Shown one piece after another: positions 15,137 to 24,575 of a stretch of 64,000 nucleotides of DNA. Source of the DNA: Paracnuella aquatica. GTDB lineage: Bacteria; Bacteroidota; Bacteroidia; Chitinophagales; Chitinophagaceae. Location: contig NZ_QOWJ01000001.1 of assembly GCF_003332885.2 (NCBI RefSeq), positions 124,001 to 188,000 on the forward strand, in the 5' to 3' direction. Made by a program: the position numbers and the translations under genes. The notes under the pieces are model-generated. The model was given only the letters and a program-made list of their open reading frames with translations, was not told the DNA's origin and made no database searches. Each line of letters opens with the position of its first letter. Within the stretch, counting starts at the first letter, position 1.

Positions 15137-17272
15137 CTATGCGTCTGCCTCGGCGTACTCTTTATTGTAGGTTTCGCTCAGCTTGCGTTGTAGGTCGAAG
15201 GAAACCGGCATATAGCCATTCAGCGACATTTTAAATTTCGCTCTTCCCTGGCTTATGGACCGCAGCGACGAGGAAAAATCGTGCAGTTCGGCCTGCGGGA
15301 TATTGGCCACTATTTTCTGGAAATGGCTTTCAGCATCTATGCCTTCCAGCACGCCGCGGCGGCTTTGTATTTCGCTCATCACCGCACCGGTCAGGTCTTC
15401 AGGGCAAAGCACTTCCACTTTGTTGATGGGCTCCAGCACCTGCGGGTCGGCATCACGAAACGCCTGTTTGAACGCCATGATACCGGCTATTTTAAACGAA
15501 ATATCATTGGAATCAACCGGGTGCATTTTGCCGTCGAACACGGAAACCCGCACATCCCGCACATAAGATCCGGTCAGCGGGCCTTCGTGCATTTTTTCCA
15601 TGATGCCTTTTAAAATAGAAGGCATGAACCGGTTATCGATGGCGCCGCCCACAATACAATTGTAATACACCAGTTTGCCACCCCAGTTTAAGGGAAATTC
15701 CTCGCGGCCACGCACCGTCAATCCTTCGGGCTCGGGCATGCCTTCGTACCAGGGTTCAATGCGCAGGTGCACTTCGCCAAACTGGCCTGCGCCGCCCGAT
15801 TGTTTTTTGTGGCGATACATTGCCTCGGCCTTGCTGCGGATCGTTTCGCGGTAGGGAATGCGTGGCTTGCCAAATTTTACCGATATTTTCTGGTTGTGTT
15901 CAATCTTCCATTTGGCTACCGCCAAATGCATTTCGCCCTGGCAATGCAGCAATGTTTGTTTTAATTCCGGCGAAACTTCCACCACCAGTGTCGGGTCTTC
16001 TTCGCGCAGTTGGTGCAGTGCCTGCGACAGTTTTTCTTCATCGCCTTTGTTTACCGCTTCAATGCTTACCGTCATGTTGGGCGATGGAAATTCAATGGGC
16101 GGCAGCTCTATATTGCGGCCTTTAACGTGGAGCGTATTGTTTACATGCGTGTTGCGCAATTTCAGCGTAGCGCCAATATCGCCGGCCACCAACTCCTGCA
16201 CCGGCATGCGTTTGTTGCCTTCCATTAAAAACAGCTGGTTGATTTTTTCGGGTACGCCGTTGGCTTCGTTTACCAGCTCCATACCGCTGCGAATAACGCC
16301 ACTGTACACTTTGAAAAAAGAAAGATCGCCGACATGCGGCTCGGAAATAGTTTTGTATACAAACATGCAGGCAGGGCCCGATGCGCTGCAAGGAAGTTCT
16401 TCGCCGTTTTTGGTTCTTTGCGCCGGCATCTCGTTGGCCGATGGGCATACGTTATCGATAAAACCCATCAGGCGTCCGCTGCCCATGTTGCGTTCGGCAG
16501 AAAGACAAAACAGCGGGAACAGATCGTGGTGGATCATGGCTTTTTTCATGCCTTCTTTCAGCTCGTCTTCCGAAAGTTCGCCACGTTCAAAGTATTGCTC
16601 CATCAGCGTTTCATCGTTCGATGCTACCGCTTCGACCAGTTCCTGGTGTAGCTTTTCGGCACGTTCCCGCTCATCGTCGGGTATTGGCAGTTTTTCGGGC
16701 TTGCCACCGGTATCTTTAAACTTGTACATCGTCATGCGCAGCACATCCACAATTTCGTGGAAACCGGCGCCCACTTGCCGCGGGTATTGCACCACGCAAA
16801 TATTGCTACCAAAATGATCTTTGGCTTGTTGCACGGTGCGGTCGTAATCGGCCGTGTCTTCGTCCAGTTTATTTACGGCAAAAATCATGGGCGTACGGAA
16901 CTTTTCCGTGTACTCCCAAATCACATCGGTGCCCACTTCCACACCGTTCGATGCGTTGAGCAGCATAATACCGGTATCGGCTACCCGAAGTGCGGAAAGC
17001 ACATCGCCCACAAAGTCGCTGTAGCCAGGCGTATCCAGTATATTGATCTTGTAGCCGCGCCAGCGGGTGTGCAGCAGTTTTGAAAAAATAGAGTTGCCGC
17101 GTTCCTGCTCCAGCGGGTGGTAGTCGGCGGTGGTATTTTGTTCTTCCACAGTGCCGCGGCGGGTCGTGATGCCTGCTTCAAAGAGCATGCATTCCGCTAA
17201 GGTGGTTTTGCCGCAGCCGGCATGGCCGAGCAAAACAATGTTTTTGACATGTGCGGTATCAAATTCGGGCAT
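15137..17272 (-). CDS. Elongation factor G paralog, EF-G2 type
   Basis: 711-residue translation-factor GTPase with the full EF-G domain order (G domain, II, III, IV, V). It departs from canonical EF-G at the nucleotide motifs. The P-loop is GHAGCGKTT (15-23) instead of AHIDAGKTT, switch I reads ERGNSIFSK (58-65) instead of RGITI, and G3 is DTPGY (80-84), with Tyr where canonical EF-G has its catalytic His. NKLD (134-137) is normal. These changes are typical of the EF-G2 group, distinct from fusA. A Bacteroides EF-G2 has been reported to support translation in starvation without GTPase activity; a similar role is possible. It stands alone, away from rpsL-rpsG. Confidence 0.9.
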   Translation of the reverse strand: MPEFDTAHVKNIVLLGHAGCGKTTLAECMLFEAGITTRRGTVEEQNTTADYHPLEQERGNSIFSKLLHTRWRGYKINILDTPGYSDFVGDVLSALRVADTGIMLLNASNGVEVGTDVIWEYTEKFRTPMIFAVNKLDEDTADYDRTVQQAKDHFGSNICVVQYPRQVGAGFHEIVDVLRMTMYKFKDTGGKPEKLPIPDDERERAEKLHQELVEAVASNDETLMEQYFERGELSEDELKEGMKKAMIHHDLFPLFCLSAERNMGSGRLMGFIDNVCPSANEMPAQRTKNGEELPCSASGPACMFVYKTISEPHVGDLSFFKVYSGVIRSGMELVNEANGVPEKINQLFLMEGNKRMPVQELVAGDIGATLKLRNTHVNNTLHVKGRNIELPPIEFPSPNMTVSIEAVNKGDEEKLSQALHQLREEDPTLVVEVSPELKQTLLHCQGEMHLAVAKWKIEHNQKISVKFGKPRIPYRETIRSKAEAMYRHKKQSGGAGQFGEVHLRIEPWYEGMPEPEGLTVRGREEFPLNWGGKLVYYNCIVGGAIDNRFMPSILKGIMEKMHEGPLTGSYVRDVRVSVFDGKMHPVDSNDISFKIAGIMAFKQAFRDADPQVLEPINKVEVLCPEDLTGAVMSEIQSRRGVLEGIDAESHFQKIVANIPQAELHDFSSSLRSISQGRAKFKMSLNGYMPVSFDLQRKLSETYNKEYAEADA

Positions 17273-17340
17273 GGCAATACGTTTTATTGCGTGAAGAAAA
17301 GGAGGGCAGGAACGGCAGGTGCGTTAGGGGAGGGAATGGG

Positions 17341-17420
17341 GAAGTCAAAAGGCAATGGGCAAAAACAAACACCACTTAGGTTGTTGCTCTTTTTACTCTT
17401 TAATATTGCCTTTTGACTTC
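17341..17420. repeat. Inverted repeat, GAAGTCAAAAGGCAAT arms
   Basis: Perfect 16-bp inverted repeat (17341-17356 with 17405-17420) around a 48-base spacer. It lies between the EF-G paralog start and the coiled-coil gene end and belongs to the same word-repeat family as 42085-42156 and 61903-61985. Confidence 0.75.
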
Positions 17421-17486
17421 AAACTATATATTGGTTCTGCTGCGCCAACCGGGCTGCCCATAAAAAAAGCCTGTGAATTGTTGCGT

Positions 17487-17861
17487 TCAGCAGGCCGAGG
17501 CATTGGTAAAGACGCGGAACTCGTTGCGCAGTTCCTGCAAAGTATTTTCAAGGGTCAAAAACTCATCCAGCAGGTGCTCGTGGCGGGCATATACTTCGTC
17601 TTGCATTTGCTCCGAGCCTTCGGCTTCAATGAGCCGTACATGGCCTTTAATTTCCTGCTTTAAATCGTGGATGTTGATGAGTTGGATGTGAAACTGGTTG
17701 TCGAAGTGTTCTACTTCCAGTAGCTGGTCTTTGGAGAGGGTGTTGCGGCAAAAACTTTGAAGCGATTTTTTTGCGTCCTGAAATTCTTCGCGGTAGTTGC
17801 GGAGAATTTGCCGCCAGTCGGTGCACTCAGCTTGTAACTGCGAGAGGTCTGTCTGAACCAT
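17487..17861 (-). CDS. Hypothetical coiled-coil protein, 124 residues
   Basis: Acidic, soluble, almost wholly helical protein; heptad patterns run through most of it (LEVEHFDNQFHIQLINIHDLKQEI; HEHLLDEFLTLENTLQELRNEF). It has three cysteines (13, 38 and the C-terminal residue), no signal peptide and no membrane segment. I do not recognise a family. It lies upstream of the EF-G paralog on the same strand with a word-repeat palindrome between, so the two are probably transcribed separately. The sequence is protein-like and long for a chance frame of this composition. Confidence 0.65.
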   Translation of the reverse strand: MVQTDLSQLQAECTDWRQILRNYREEFQDAKKSLQSFCRNTLSKDQLLEVEHFDNQFHIQLINIHDLKQEIKGHVRLIEAEGSEQMQDEVYARHEHLLDEFLTLENTLQELRNEFRVFTNASAC

Positions 17862-18117
17862 GGGATGAAGATTTAGAGGGTTAAAAAATAAAGAACTTCA
17901 GCTTCCCCGGTGTCTTAGGATGGTTAGCCTAAATTTAGCGCATTGTGGCAAAAAAAGAAAGTTTATTTCCGGGCCGCGATGCCCGTTTTTACCTTTGCTG
18001 CTTTAAATGTAGCCCGTAAAATGCTGTGCTCCACCTGAGTCTGCTCATCGGTAGCGCTGCCTAAAATCAGGTTTTCGAATCCCTTTTTTTACCATCATCG
18101 GGGTGCGCCTCAACTGT

Positions 18118-18125
18118 TATATTTG
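18118..18125 (+). promoter_or_regulatory. dnaG -7 promoter box TATATTTG
   Basis: Exact TAnnTTTG match ending four bases (CCCT) before the dnaG GTG start. It supports 18130 as the start and predicts a leaderless mRNA. Confidence 0.6.
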
Positions 18126-18129
18126 CCCT

Positions 18130-20160
18130 GTGATCAAGCAGGAAACGATACAGCAGATACAGGCACGGATCGACATCATGGACATCGTGGGTTCGTTTGT
18201 AAAACTCAAACGCCGCGGTGCCAACTACCTCGGGCTTTGCCCGTTCCACAACGAAAAATCGCCTTCGTTTACCGTTTCTCCATCCAAGGAAATATTCAAA
18301 TGTTTTGGCTGCGGCAAAAGCGGCAACGGTATTTCTTTTGTGATGGAGCACGAAAAGCTTTCGTACGTGGAAGCTTTGCGCTGGCTTGCGGCACGCTACA
18401 ATATTGATGTAGAAGAAACCGAAATGTCACCGGAACGGCGGCAGCAAATGCAGTCGGCAGAGAGCCTGTACATTGTCAACGCATTTGCACAGAAATTCTT
18501 TGCCGCACAACTTTTCGAAACCGAAAATGGGCAGGCTGCCGGTCTTTCTTACCTGCACCAGCGTGGTTTTGAAGATGCGGTGCTGCGCAAATTTGGCGTG
18601 GGTTATGCACCTGATGGCCGCGATGTTTTTACCAGCCATGCACTGGCCAATCATTACAGCGCAGAGGTGTTGCAAAAAGCCGGGCTATCTGCATTGCGGC
18701 AAGATGTGCTGGTGGATAATTACCGCGACCGCATTGTATTTCCGGTGCACAACACCAGCGGCAAGGTCATTGGTTTTGGTGCCCGTTTGATCAAAAAAAA
18801 TGACAAAGCGCCGAAGTACATCAACACGCCGGAAAACGAGCTGTATTTAAAAAGCAAAATTTTATACGGTACTTATTTTGCCCGCCAGGCAATTGATAAA
18901 GCCGACGAATGTTTGCTGGTGGAAGGTTATACCGATGTGGTATCGCTGCACCAAGCGGGCATTGAAAACGTGGTGGCCAGTGGTGGCACTTCGCTAACGG
19001 TTGACCAGTTGCGGCTGATTAAAAAGTACACAAATAATCTTACGATCATTTACGATGGCGATGCGGCGGGTGTGAAGGCAGCGCTGCGCGGCCTCGACAT
19101 GGCCTTGGAAGAAAGCCTCAACGTAAAGCTGGTGCTGATTCCGGACGGCGAAGACCCGGACAGTTATGTGCGTAAAGTGGGCATGACGGAGTTCCGCAAT
19201 TTTATTTTAAACAACAAGCGGGATTTTGTGTTGTTTCAGCTGGAAGTAATGCTGAAAGAAGCGGGCTCGGATGCGCAGAAAAAATCGGAAGTGGTAAACA
19301 GCATTGCCGAAACCATTTCCAAGATCGACAAGGCCGAAGACTTTACCAAAGCGCAGGATTATATACGCCAATGCGCACAGATCCTGAATATTGATGAAGG
19401 CGGATTTACCACGCTGGTCAATAAATTTATCCGCAACCGCATATCGCTGCAGGAGGCAAAAATTCCGTTTGACGAAGCCAAAGTGCATGAGGAAAATGCC
19501 CGCAAGGGAGCCGCAACCGATTTCGACGACAACACGTTTAACCTTCTTTTTAAAGACGATCTGCAGGAGCGGGAAATTGTGCGGGTGCTATTGGAACACG
19601 GCACCAAGATGTACGATGATGCGCAAATGGTAGCCGATTTTGTACTCAATGAAATGCCTGAGGATGACTTATTTGATAACAAAACGGTTTCGGAAGTGCT
19701 GCACCTTTTTCGCGAAAAAGTAGCGGCACAGCAGCCACCACCTGATAAGAACTTTTTTATTTACCACCCCAACACGGAGCTGAGTACACTTGCAGTTTCG
19801 CTGTTACAATTCAGGCACGAGCAAAGTGATCATTGGAAGAAAAACCTGAGCCAGAAAGCAGGCTACCAGAAGTCCTTATTTCAGCAGGATTATAAATCGT
19901 TCATCAACGCGGTGCAACCGGGCAATGAAGAAAAGCTGCAAAGCTTTTTGCTGATCGAAGAAGACAAGTCGATGGACGAAGTGGACTCGGCCGTGAATTA
20001 TTTAAAGCTGCGCAAAATAAAACGCATGCTGCTGCAAAACCAGGTCGATATGGAAAAAGCCGACATCAACGATCAAATGACCTTGTTCAAAACCCATGTG
20101 GCGCTGAAAGAGATGGAAATGGAACTGTCGAAGAAGCTAGGTTCCGTGGTGATAAAGTAG
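18130..20160 (+). CDS. dnaG: DNA primase DnaG
   Basis: 676-residue primase making RNA primers at the replication fork with the DnaB helicase. The N-terminal CHC2 zinc ribbon has Cys37, His40, Cys58 and Cys61 (CPFH...CFGC). The catalytic core has the TOPRIM domain, with LLVEGYTDVVSLHQAG, the IIYDGDAAG acidic block and the LIPDGEDPDSYV motif. The C-terminal third is a divergent helicase-interaction region ending in a helical segment. Two GTG codons are possible; 18130 gives the usual N-terminus (IKQETIQQIQARIDIMDIV) and lies four bases after a perfect promoter box. It is not beside rpsU or rpoD here. Confidence 0.96.
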   Translation: MIKQETIQQIQARIDIMDIVGSFVKLKRRGANYLGLCPFHNEKSPSFTVSPSKEIFKCFGCGKSGNGISFVMEHEKLSYVEALRWLAARYNIDVEETEMSPERRQQMQSAESLYIVNAFAQKFFAAQLFETENGQAAGLSYLHQRGFEDAVLRKFGVGYAPDGRDVFTSHALANHYSAEVLQKAGLSALRQDVLVDNYRDRIVFPVHNTSGKVIGFGARLIKKNDKAPKYINTPENELYLKSKILYGTYFARQAIDKADECLLVEGYTDVVSLHQAGIENVVASGGTSLTVDQLRLIKKYTNNLTIIYDGDAAGVKAALRGLDMALEESLNVKLVLIPDGEDPDSYVRKVGMTEFRNFILNNKRDFVLFQLEVMLKEAGSDAQKKSEVVNSIAETISKIDKAEDFTKAQDYIRQCAQILNIDEGGFTTLVNKFIRNRISLQEAKIPFDEAKVHEENARKGAATDFDDNTFNLLFKDDLQEREIVRVLLEHGTKMYDDAQMVADFVLNEMPEDDLFDNKTVSEVLHLFREKVAAQQPPPDKNFFIYHPNTELSTLAVSLLQFRHEQSDHWKKNLSQKAGYQKSLFQQDYKSFINAVQPGNEEKLQSFLLIEEDKSMDEVDSAVNYLKLRKIKRMLLQNQVDMEKADINDQMTLFKTHVALKEMEMELSKKLGSVVIK

Positions 20161-20257
20161 GAGTTGATAGTGGGTAGTTGATAGTTGACAGGCTTTGCTT
20201 TCGATAAATGAAAAACTACCAACTACTAACTACCTACTATAAACTATCAACTGTCCG
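20160..20257. repeat. Inverted word repeat, AGTTGATAG type
   Basis: Fills the whole gap between convergent dnaG and kdsA. The left arm (20160-20192) is built of AGTTGATAG/GGTAGTTGATAGTTGACAG words; the right arm (20213-20257) is the inverted set (CTACCAACTACTAAC, ACTATCAACTGTCC). Arms are imperfectly complementary. It is probably a bidirectional terminator. Confidence 0.75.
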
Positions 20258-21079
20258 CTACACTACTGCTTGCCGCACTTTTACCAATTGCACCAACAAG
20301 TCTTCCAGCAGATCGAGGCGCAGCATATTGGCGCCATCGCTTTTGGCGCAGGAAGGATCGGGGTGGGTTTCAATAAACAACCCATCTGCGCCGGCAGCTA
20401 ATGCAGCTTTGGCAATGGTGCCAATCAGTTGCGGGTTGCCGCCCGTTACGCCAGTCGTTTGGTTGGGCTGTTGCAGGCTGTGTGTGCAATCCATCACCAC
20501 TGGTGCGCCGGTGGCCTGCATCCAGGGAATATTGCGGTAATCAACCACAAGATCCTGATAGCCAAATGTGGTACCCCGTTCGGTAAGCATTACTTTATCA
20601 TTGCCTGCTTTCCTTATTTTTTCCACTGCAAACTGCATCGATGGGCCGCTTACAAACTGCCCCTTTTTTACATTCACAATTTTGCCTGTTTCGGCAGCGG
20701 CCAACAGCAATTCTGTTTGGCGGCAAAGGAAGGCGGGTATTTGCAAAATATCAACGTACTGCGCAGCCAATGCAGCTTCTGCTTCGGAGTGAATATCGGT
20801 GGTAGTAGGCAGGTTGAAATGCTTACCGGTTTTCTGGACGAGGTCCAATCCCAGCTCGTCGCCAAGACCAGTGAACGATGACGCCGATGTGCGGTTGGCT
20901 TTTTTGTAAGAAGCCTTGAATACATAAGGAATGCCCAGTTTGCGGCAAATGCCCGAAACTTTTTCAGCCACTTCCATCACCAGTTCTTCGCTTTCTACCA
21001 CGCAGGGGCCGGCAATGAGGAAAAAGTTTTTTTCGTCGTATGATTGGTTTGCAAAAAGTGTTTTCAAAAATGGATTCAT
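20258..21079 (-). CDS. kdsA: 3-deoxy-8-phosphooctulonate synthase
   Basis: 273-residue Kdo-8-phosphate synthase, which condenses phosphoenolpyruvate and arabinose-5-phosphate for the lipopolysaccharide inner core. Family motifs: IAGPCVVES near residues 22-30, the KASYKKANRTS block, the GLGDELGLDLVQKTG block, and TERGTTFGYQDLVVDYRN in the second half. The Cys26 in GPC, in place of the Asn of the metal-free enzymes, marks it as class II (metal-dependent, as in Aquifex). The ATG is preceded by TACCTTTG with four bases between, so the message may be leaderless. It shows that the organism builds Kdo-containing LPS. Confidence 0.96.
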   Translation of the reverse strand: MNPFLKTLFANQSYDEKNFFLIAGPCVVESEELVMEVAEKVSGICRKLGIPYVFKASYKKANRTSASSFTGLGDELGLDLVQKTGKHFNLPTTTDIHSEAEAALAAQYVDILQIPAFLCRQTELLLAAAETGKIVNVKKGQFVSGPSMQFAVEKIRKAGNDKVMLTERGTTFGYQDLVVDYRNIPWMQATGAPVVMDCTHSLQQPNQTTGVTGGNPQLIGTIAKAALAAGADGLFIETHPDPSCAKSDGANMLRLDLLEDLLVQLVKVRQAVV

Positions 21080-21083
21080 GCCG

Positions 21084-21091
21084 CAAAGGTA
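21084..21091 (-). promoter_or_regulatory. kdsA -7 promoter box TACCTTTG
   Basis: Exact TAnnTTTG match on the minus strand, four bases (CGGC) before the kdsA ATG. Confidence 0.6.
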
Positions 21092-21265
21092 CAGGAGTTG
21101 GATAAGTTGTGGCAGGCGGAAAGTTTTGTGGTAAAACGGCTTTTTTTATTGCAACAAGACCGTGGATAAGGTAGCGATACGCCGCTCCTCACCGGATTGT
21201 TTTGGTTAAAAACGGTAGCCAATCGTTTGCACAAACATTAGCGCCAAAACATAGCAAACCGCACC

Positions 21266-21273
21266 TACATTTG
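21266..21273 (+). promoter_or_regulatory. Threonine dehydrogenase -7 box TACATTTG
   Basis: Exact TAnnTTTG match 19 bases before the ATG at 21293; predicts a leader of about 15 bases. A -33 element is not evident. Confidence 0.5.
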
Positions 21274-21292
21274 TCCGCACAACCGTTTTCAC

Positions 21293-22237
21293 ATGACGAA
21301 AGAAAAAATTTTAGTGATTGGTGCCTCCGGCCAGATTGGCGTGGAACTAACACTTGCACTGCGTGCCATTTATGGAAACAACAACGTTATTGCCTCCGAC
21401 CTGCGCGAAGAAAACAGCCTGCTGCACGGCTCCGGGCCTTATGTGTCGCTGGATGTAATGAACAAGGAAATGCTGCACGTGCAGGTGATCCGCCAGGGCA
21501 TTACCCAAATTTATTTGCTGGCTGCCATGCTTTCTGCCACCGGCGAAAAAAATCCGGCGCTGGCCTGGCACCTCAACATGCAAAGCCTGCTCAATGTGCT
21601 GGATATAGCCCGTGAAGAAAAACTAACCAAGGTGTACTGGCCCTCGTCCATTGCGGTATTTGGCCCTACTTCGCCAAGGCAGCAATGCCCGCAGCAAACC
21701 ATCATTGAGCCTACAACCGTGTATGGCATCAGCAAATATGCCGGTGAGTTTTGGTGCAATTATTATTTCAATAAATACGGTGTGGATGTGCGCTCCATTC
21801 GCTATCCGGGTCTTATTTCGTATAAATCGGCACCGGGCGGCGGCACCACCGATTATGCGGTGGATATTTTTCACCAGGCGCTGGAGCATGGCCGTTATAC
21901 CAGCTACCTCAGTGAGCATACTTACCTGCCCATGATGTACATGCCCGATGCCATCCGTGCAACCATCGAACTAATGGAAGCGCCTGCTGAAAACATCAAG
22001 GTCCGCACTTCGTACAACCTTTCTTCGATGTCGTTTTCGCCGGTGGAAATTGGCGCAGCAATTAAAAAGCATTTACCCGAATTTGAACTGGATTTTGCCC
22101 CCGATTACCGGCAGGCTATTGCAGACTCATGGCCGCAAAGCATCGACGACTCTGTTGCCCGCAGCGATTGGGGTTGGCAACATCAGTACGATCTGCCACT
22201 GATGGTAACCGATATGCTGGAAAATTTGCGTAAGTAA
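21293..22237 (+). CDS. L-threonine 3-dehydrogenase, SDR (epimerase-like) type
   Basis: 314-residue extended short-chain dehydrogenase. It oxidises L-threonine to 2-amino-3-ketobutyrate with NAD, the first step of threonine breakdown to glycine and acetyl-CoA. The dinucleotide motif GASGQIG is at 10-16, the catalytic Tyr144/Lys148 lie in TTVYGISK, and the substrate-region signature YPGLISYKSAPGGGTTDYA is diagnostic for SDR-type TDH, which is unrelated to the zinc-dependent Tdh of enterobacteria. The partner 2-amino-3-ketobutyrate CoA ligase is not adjacent. It is monocistronic, with its own promoter box and a terminator at 22331. Confidence 0.9.
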   Translation: MTKEKILVIGASGQIGVELTLALRAIYGNNNVIASDLREENSLLHGSGPYVSLDVMNKEMLHVQVIRQGITQIYLLAAMLSATGEKNPALAWHLNMQSLLNVLDIAREEKLTKVYWPSSIAVFGPTSPRQQCPQQTIIEPTTVYGISKYAGEFWCNYYFNKYGVDVRSIRYPGLISYKSAPGGGTTDYAVDIFHQALEHGRYTSYLSEHTYLPMMYMPDAIRATIELMEAPAENIKVRTSYNLSSMSFSPVEIGAAIKKHLPEFELDFAPDYRQAIADSWPQSIDDSVARSDWGWQHQYDLPLMVTDMLENLRK

Positions 22238-22330
22238 TTGTACTGTGTGCATGGTAGTGCTAACTACTTAAAGCGATAGCCAGTGGTTACAGCACCCGGT
22301 TTTTCACCTAATTATTGTTGCTGTTCATCG

Positions 22331-22358
22331 AAAGGTTGCCTCGGGCAACCTTTTTTTT
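22331..22358 (+). terminator. Terminator after threonine dehydrogenase
   Basis: Perfect stem AAAGGTTGCC / GGCAACCTTT with a 3-base loop, followed by a run of T; typical intrinsic terminator. Confidence 0.92.
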
Positions 22359-22415
22359 GCCGTTATTTTGTACTGGTTTAATACCAAAGCTGATAATCCG
22401 TCCAACACGTATCCC

Positions 22416-24560
22416 ATGATTGAAAGCCATTCAACGTCTATCTCACTATACAAACTGGTCACCAACCTGCAACTGGAAGTGGTGGCTGCCAACACCGAAG
22501 TGCAGCAGATGGCTGGCCTGTCGCTGCAGCAAATAATTGGCACACCCATCCTGCAGGCGCTTCCTTTGTTTGATGCATACCATACCGAGCGGGTAAAAAA
22601 TGCCTGCGTGCAGCAACCGGGCTACTCGCAAATGCTGGAAGTGCAATGGTCGCACAATGGCGCGATACAGCATTTCACCTGGATGATCTGCGCCATCATG
22701 GATAGCGCCGGCGATCCCGAAGGGCTGCAATGGATTGGCGTGGACAGCACACACTGCAAGCAAACCAGCTATGTAAGCAAGGTGCAGCAACTGGTGCTCG
22801 ATCATATTTCGGATGCGCTGGTGGTACACGATGCACAAATGGCTGTTACTTCGTTTAGCAAAAAAGCGGAACAGGTGTTTGGCCTCACTGCACACCAGAT
22901 TTCCGGCCGTAAGCTTTCCGACTATTTTTCGGTACGGCCAACACCCAACAACATTGAACATACGGTACAGGAAATCAGGCGCACCGGCCAGTGGCAGGGT
23001 CCCGTGCAGTGGGTGGGCCACGATGGCAATGAAGTATTTACCTACAGCAATATTTTTGAAGTAAAAGACACCCGCGGCTGTGTTTGCGGTTATGTTTCCA
23101 TCAACCGCGACCTTACCGATCAATTAAAGCTGCAGCAAAACCATAAGGAGCAGTCTACGGTAAAAACTTTACTCGAAGAGATCATGGACCAGACCGGTGC
23201 TTTGGCCTGGGCAACTGATGCGGCGGGCAACAAGCGGTATATGAATGCGACGTTTCGCAAAGCGTTTAATGTGGGCAATGATGCCGTACCGCGCCGCATG
23301 AACGAATTGTTCAATGAGGAAGAAGTTGCGCTGCGCTCCGACGAGAACCGGCGGGTAATTGATGAAGGTATTTCGCTGGATAAGGTGCAGGAATTTTCTC
23401 TGCCTGATGGTCGCGAGGTAAAGTACCGGATGCATAAATTTCCGGTGCAAACCGGCGAAGGCAGCTTTGCTGCAGGTTTTGCATTCAACATTACACAAGA
23501 AGTGCTGCGCGAAGAAGAACTGCAATACCTGAAGCAGCGTTATGAAAAAGCCGCAAATATTTTGGCTGATGTTATTGCTGATTGGGACATTGAAAAAGAC
23601 CGCATCTGGCGCAGCGATCCTGCATCTGGTATTGAAGTTCACGATGCCAAAGCGCAATGCATCAACGACCGTTACCAGCGCCTGCACCCGGCTGATTTGG
23701 AAGGCTTCAAAACCTCGCTGTTCAATGCAATAGAATCCGGCGCCGAAACATGGCAAAGCGAATACCGCTACCATTCCGGCAAGGCCGACGGGCGTTTTAA
23801 AGTGTTGCACGAACGGGGCGTGTTTTTGCGCAACGAATCGGGCAAAGCAGTGCGCATGATTTCGGTGATACAGGATGTGACCGAAAAGCAGAGGCTGCAG
23901 CTCGAACTGGAAGAAAAGAAACGTGCCGTAACGCAGGCAACCATTGCCGGCCAGGAGGCAGAACGTAGCGAGCTGGCCCGCGAACTGCACGACAACGTGG
24001 GACAGGTATTGGCCATGTGCAAACTGTTTGTTGATATTACATCTGATGCGGTGCAACACGAGTACCTCGATAAATGCCGCGACCACCTGCAACGGGCCAT
24101 TGCGGAAATCAGAAATTTATCGCACCGGCTGAGCCCGGAAACACTATCACGGAAAGGCCTACCCGCAGTTATTGCCGACATGGTGGACAACATCAACCAA
24201 ACCGGCAAGCTGCGCATCCATCATAAAAAATGCAGCTGTTTTGAAAACATAGAGTTGCCGCAACAATTGCAGATTGCTGCATTCCGCATTGTGCAGGAGT
24301 GCATCAATAATATTTTAAAACATGCACAGGCCACTGAGGCCTCCATACATATTTGTGTAAAAGATAACGAACTAAGCATTGGCGTAACCGATAATGGCAA
24401 AGGATTTGATCCTGCGCGGGTTCAAACGGGTATTGGATTAAAAAACATATACGACCGCATTGAAGTAAACGGTGGTAGCATCGACCTGAAATCCGCACAG
24501 GGCAAGGGTTGCAGCATTTCGATAAAAATACCGCTGGTGGCCGAAACTGTTCTGTTTTAA
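22416..24560 (+). CDS. PAS sensor histidine kinase, NarL/HisKA_3 type (first of two)
   Basis: 714-residue soluble kinase without membrane segments. It carries about four PAS-like domains: near 10-120, 125-245 (ISDALVVHDAQMAVTSFSKKAEQVFGL), 260-380 (ALAWATDAAGNKRYMNATFRKAF), and 390-500 of the PAS_3 type, ending in VRMISVIQDVTEKQRL. The HisKA_3 dimerisation helix holds the phospho-acceptor His in ARELHDNVGQVLAMC, and the HATPase_c domain has AAFRIVQECINNILKHA (N-box) and GVTDNGKGFDP. The ATG at 22416 is preferred to the earlier TTG. It is followed 15 bases later by a second similar kinase; neither has a response regulator next to it. It probably senses a cytoplasmic signal. Confidence 0.9.
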   Translation: MIESHSTSISLYKLVTNLQLEVVAANTEVQQMAGLSLQQIIGTPILQALPLFDAYHTERVKNACVQQPGYSQMLEVQWSHNGAIQHFTWMICAIMDSAGDPEGLQWIGVDSTHCKQTSYVSKVQQLVLDHISDALVVHDAQMAVTSFSKKAEQVFGLTAHQISGRKLSDYFSVRPTPNNIEHTVQEIRRTGQWQGPVQWVGHDGNEVFTYSNIFEVKDTRGCVCGYVSINRDLTDQLKLQQNHKEQSTVKTLLEEIMDQTGALAWATDAAGNKRYMNATFRKAFNVGNDAVPRRMNELFNEEEVALRSDENRRVIDEGISLDKVQEFSLPDGREVKYRMHKFPVQTGEGSFAAGFAFNITQEVLREEELQYLKQRYEKAANILADVIADWDIEKDRIWRSDPASGIEVHDAKAQCINDRYQRLHPADLEGFKTSLFNAIESGAETWQSEYRYHSGKADGRFKVLHERGVFLRNESGKAVRMISVIQDVTEKQRLQLELEEKKRAVTQATIAGQEAERSELARELHDNVGQVLAMCKLFVDITSDAVQHEYLDKCRDHLQRAIAEIRNLSHRLSPETLSRKGLPAVIADMVDNINQTGKLRIHHKKCSCFENIELPQQLQIAAFRIVQECINNILKHAQATEASIHICVKDNELSIGVTDNGKGFDPARVQTGIGLKNIYDRIEVNGGSIDLKSAQGKGCSISIKIPLVAETVLF

Positions 24561-24575
24561 TTACATTTTTTTGCT

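Noticed and set aside
15858-16817. 319-codon frame opposite the EF-G paralog
   Set aside because: Antisense shadow of a clear conserved gene; Ser/Cys-rich with no recognisable domain.
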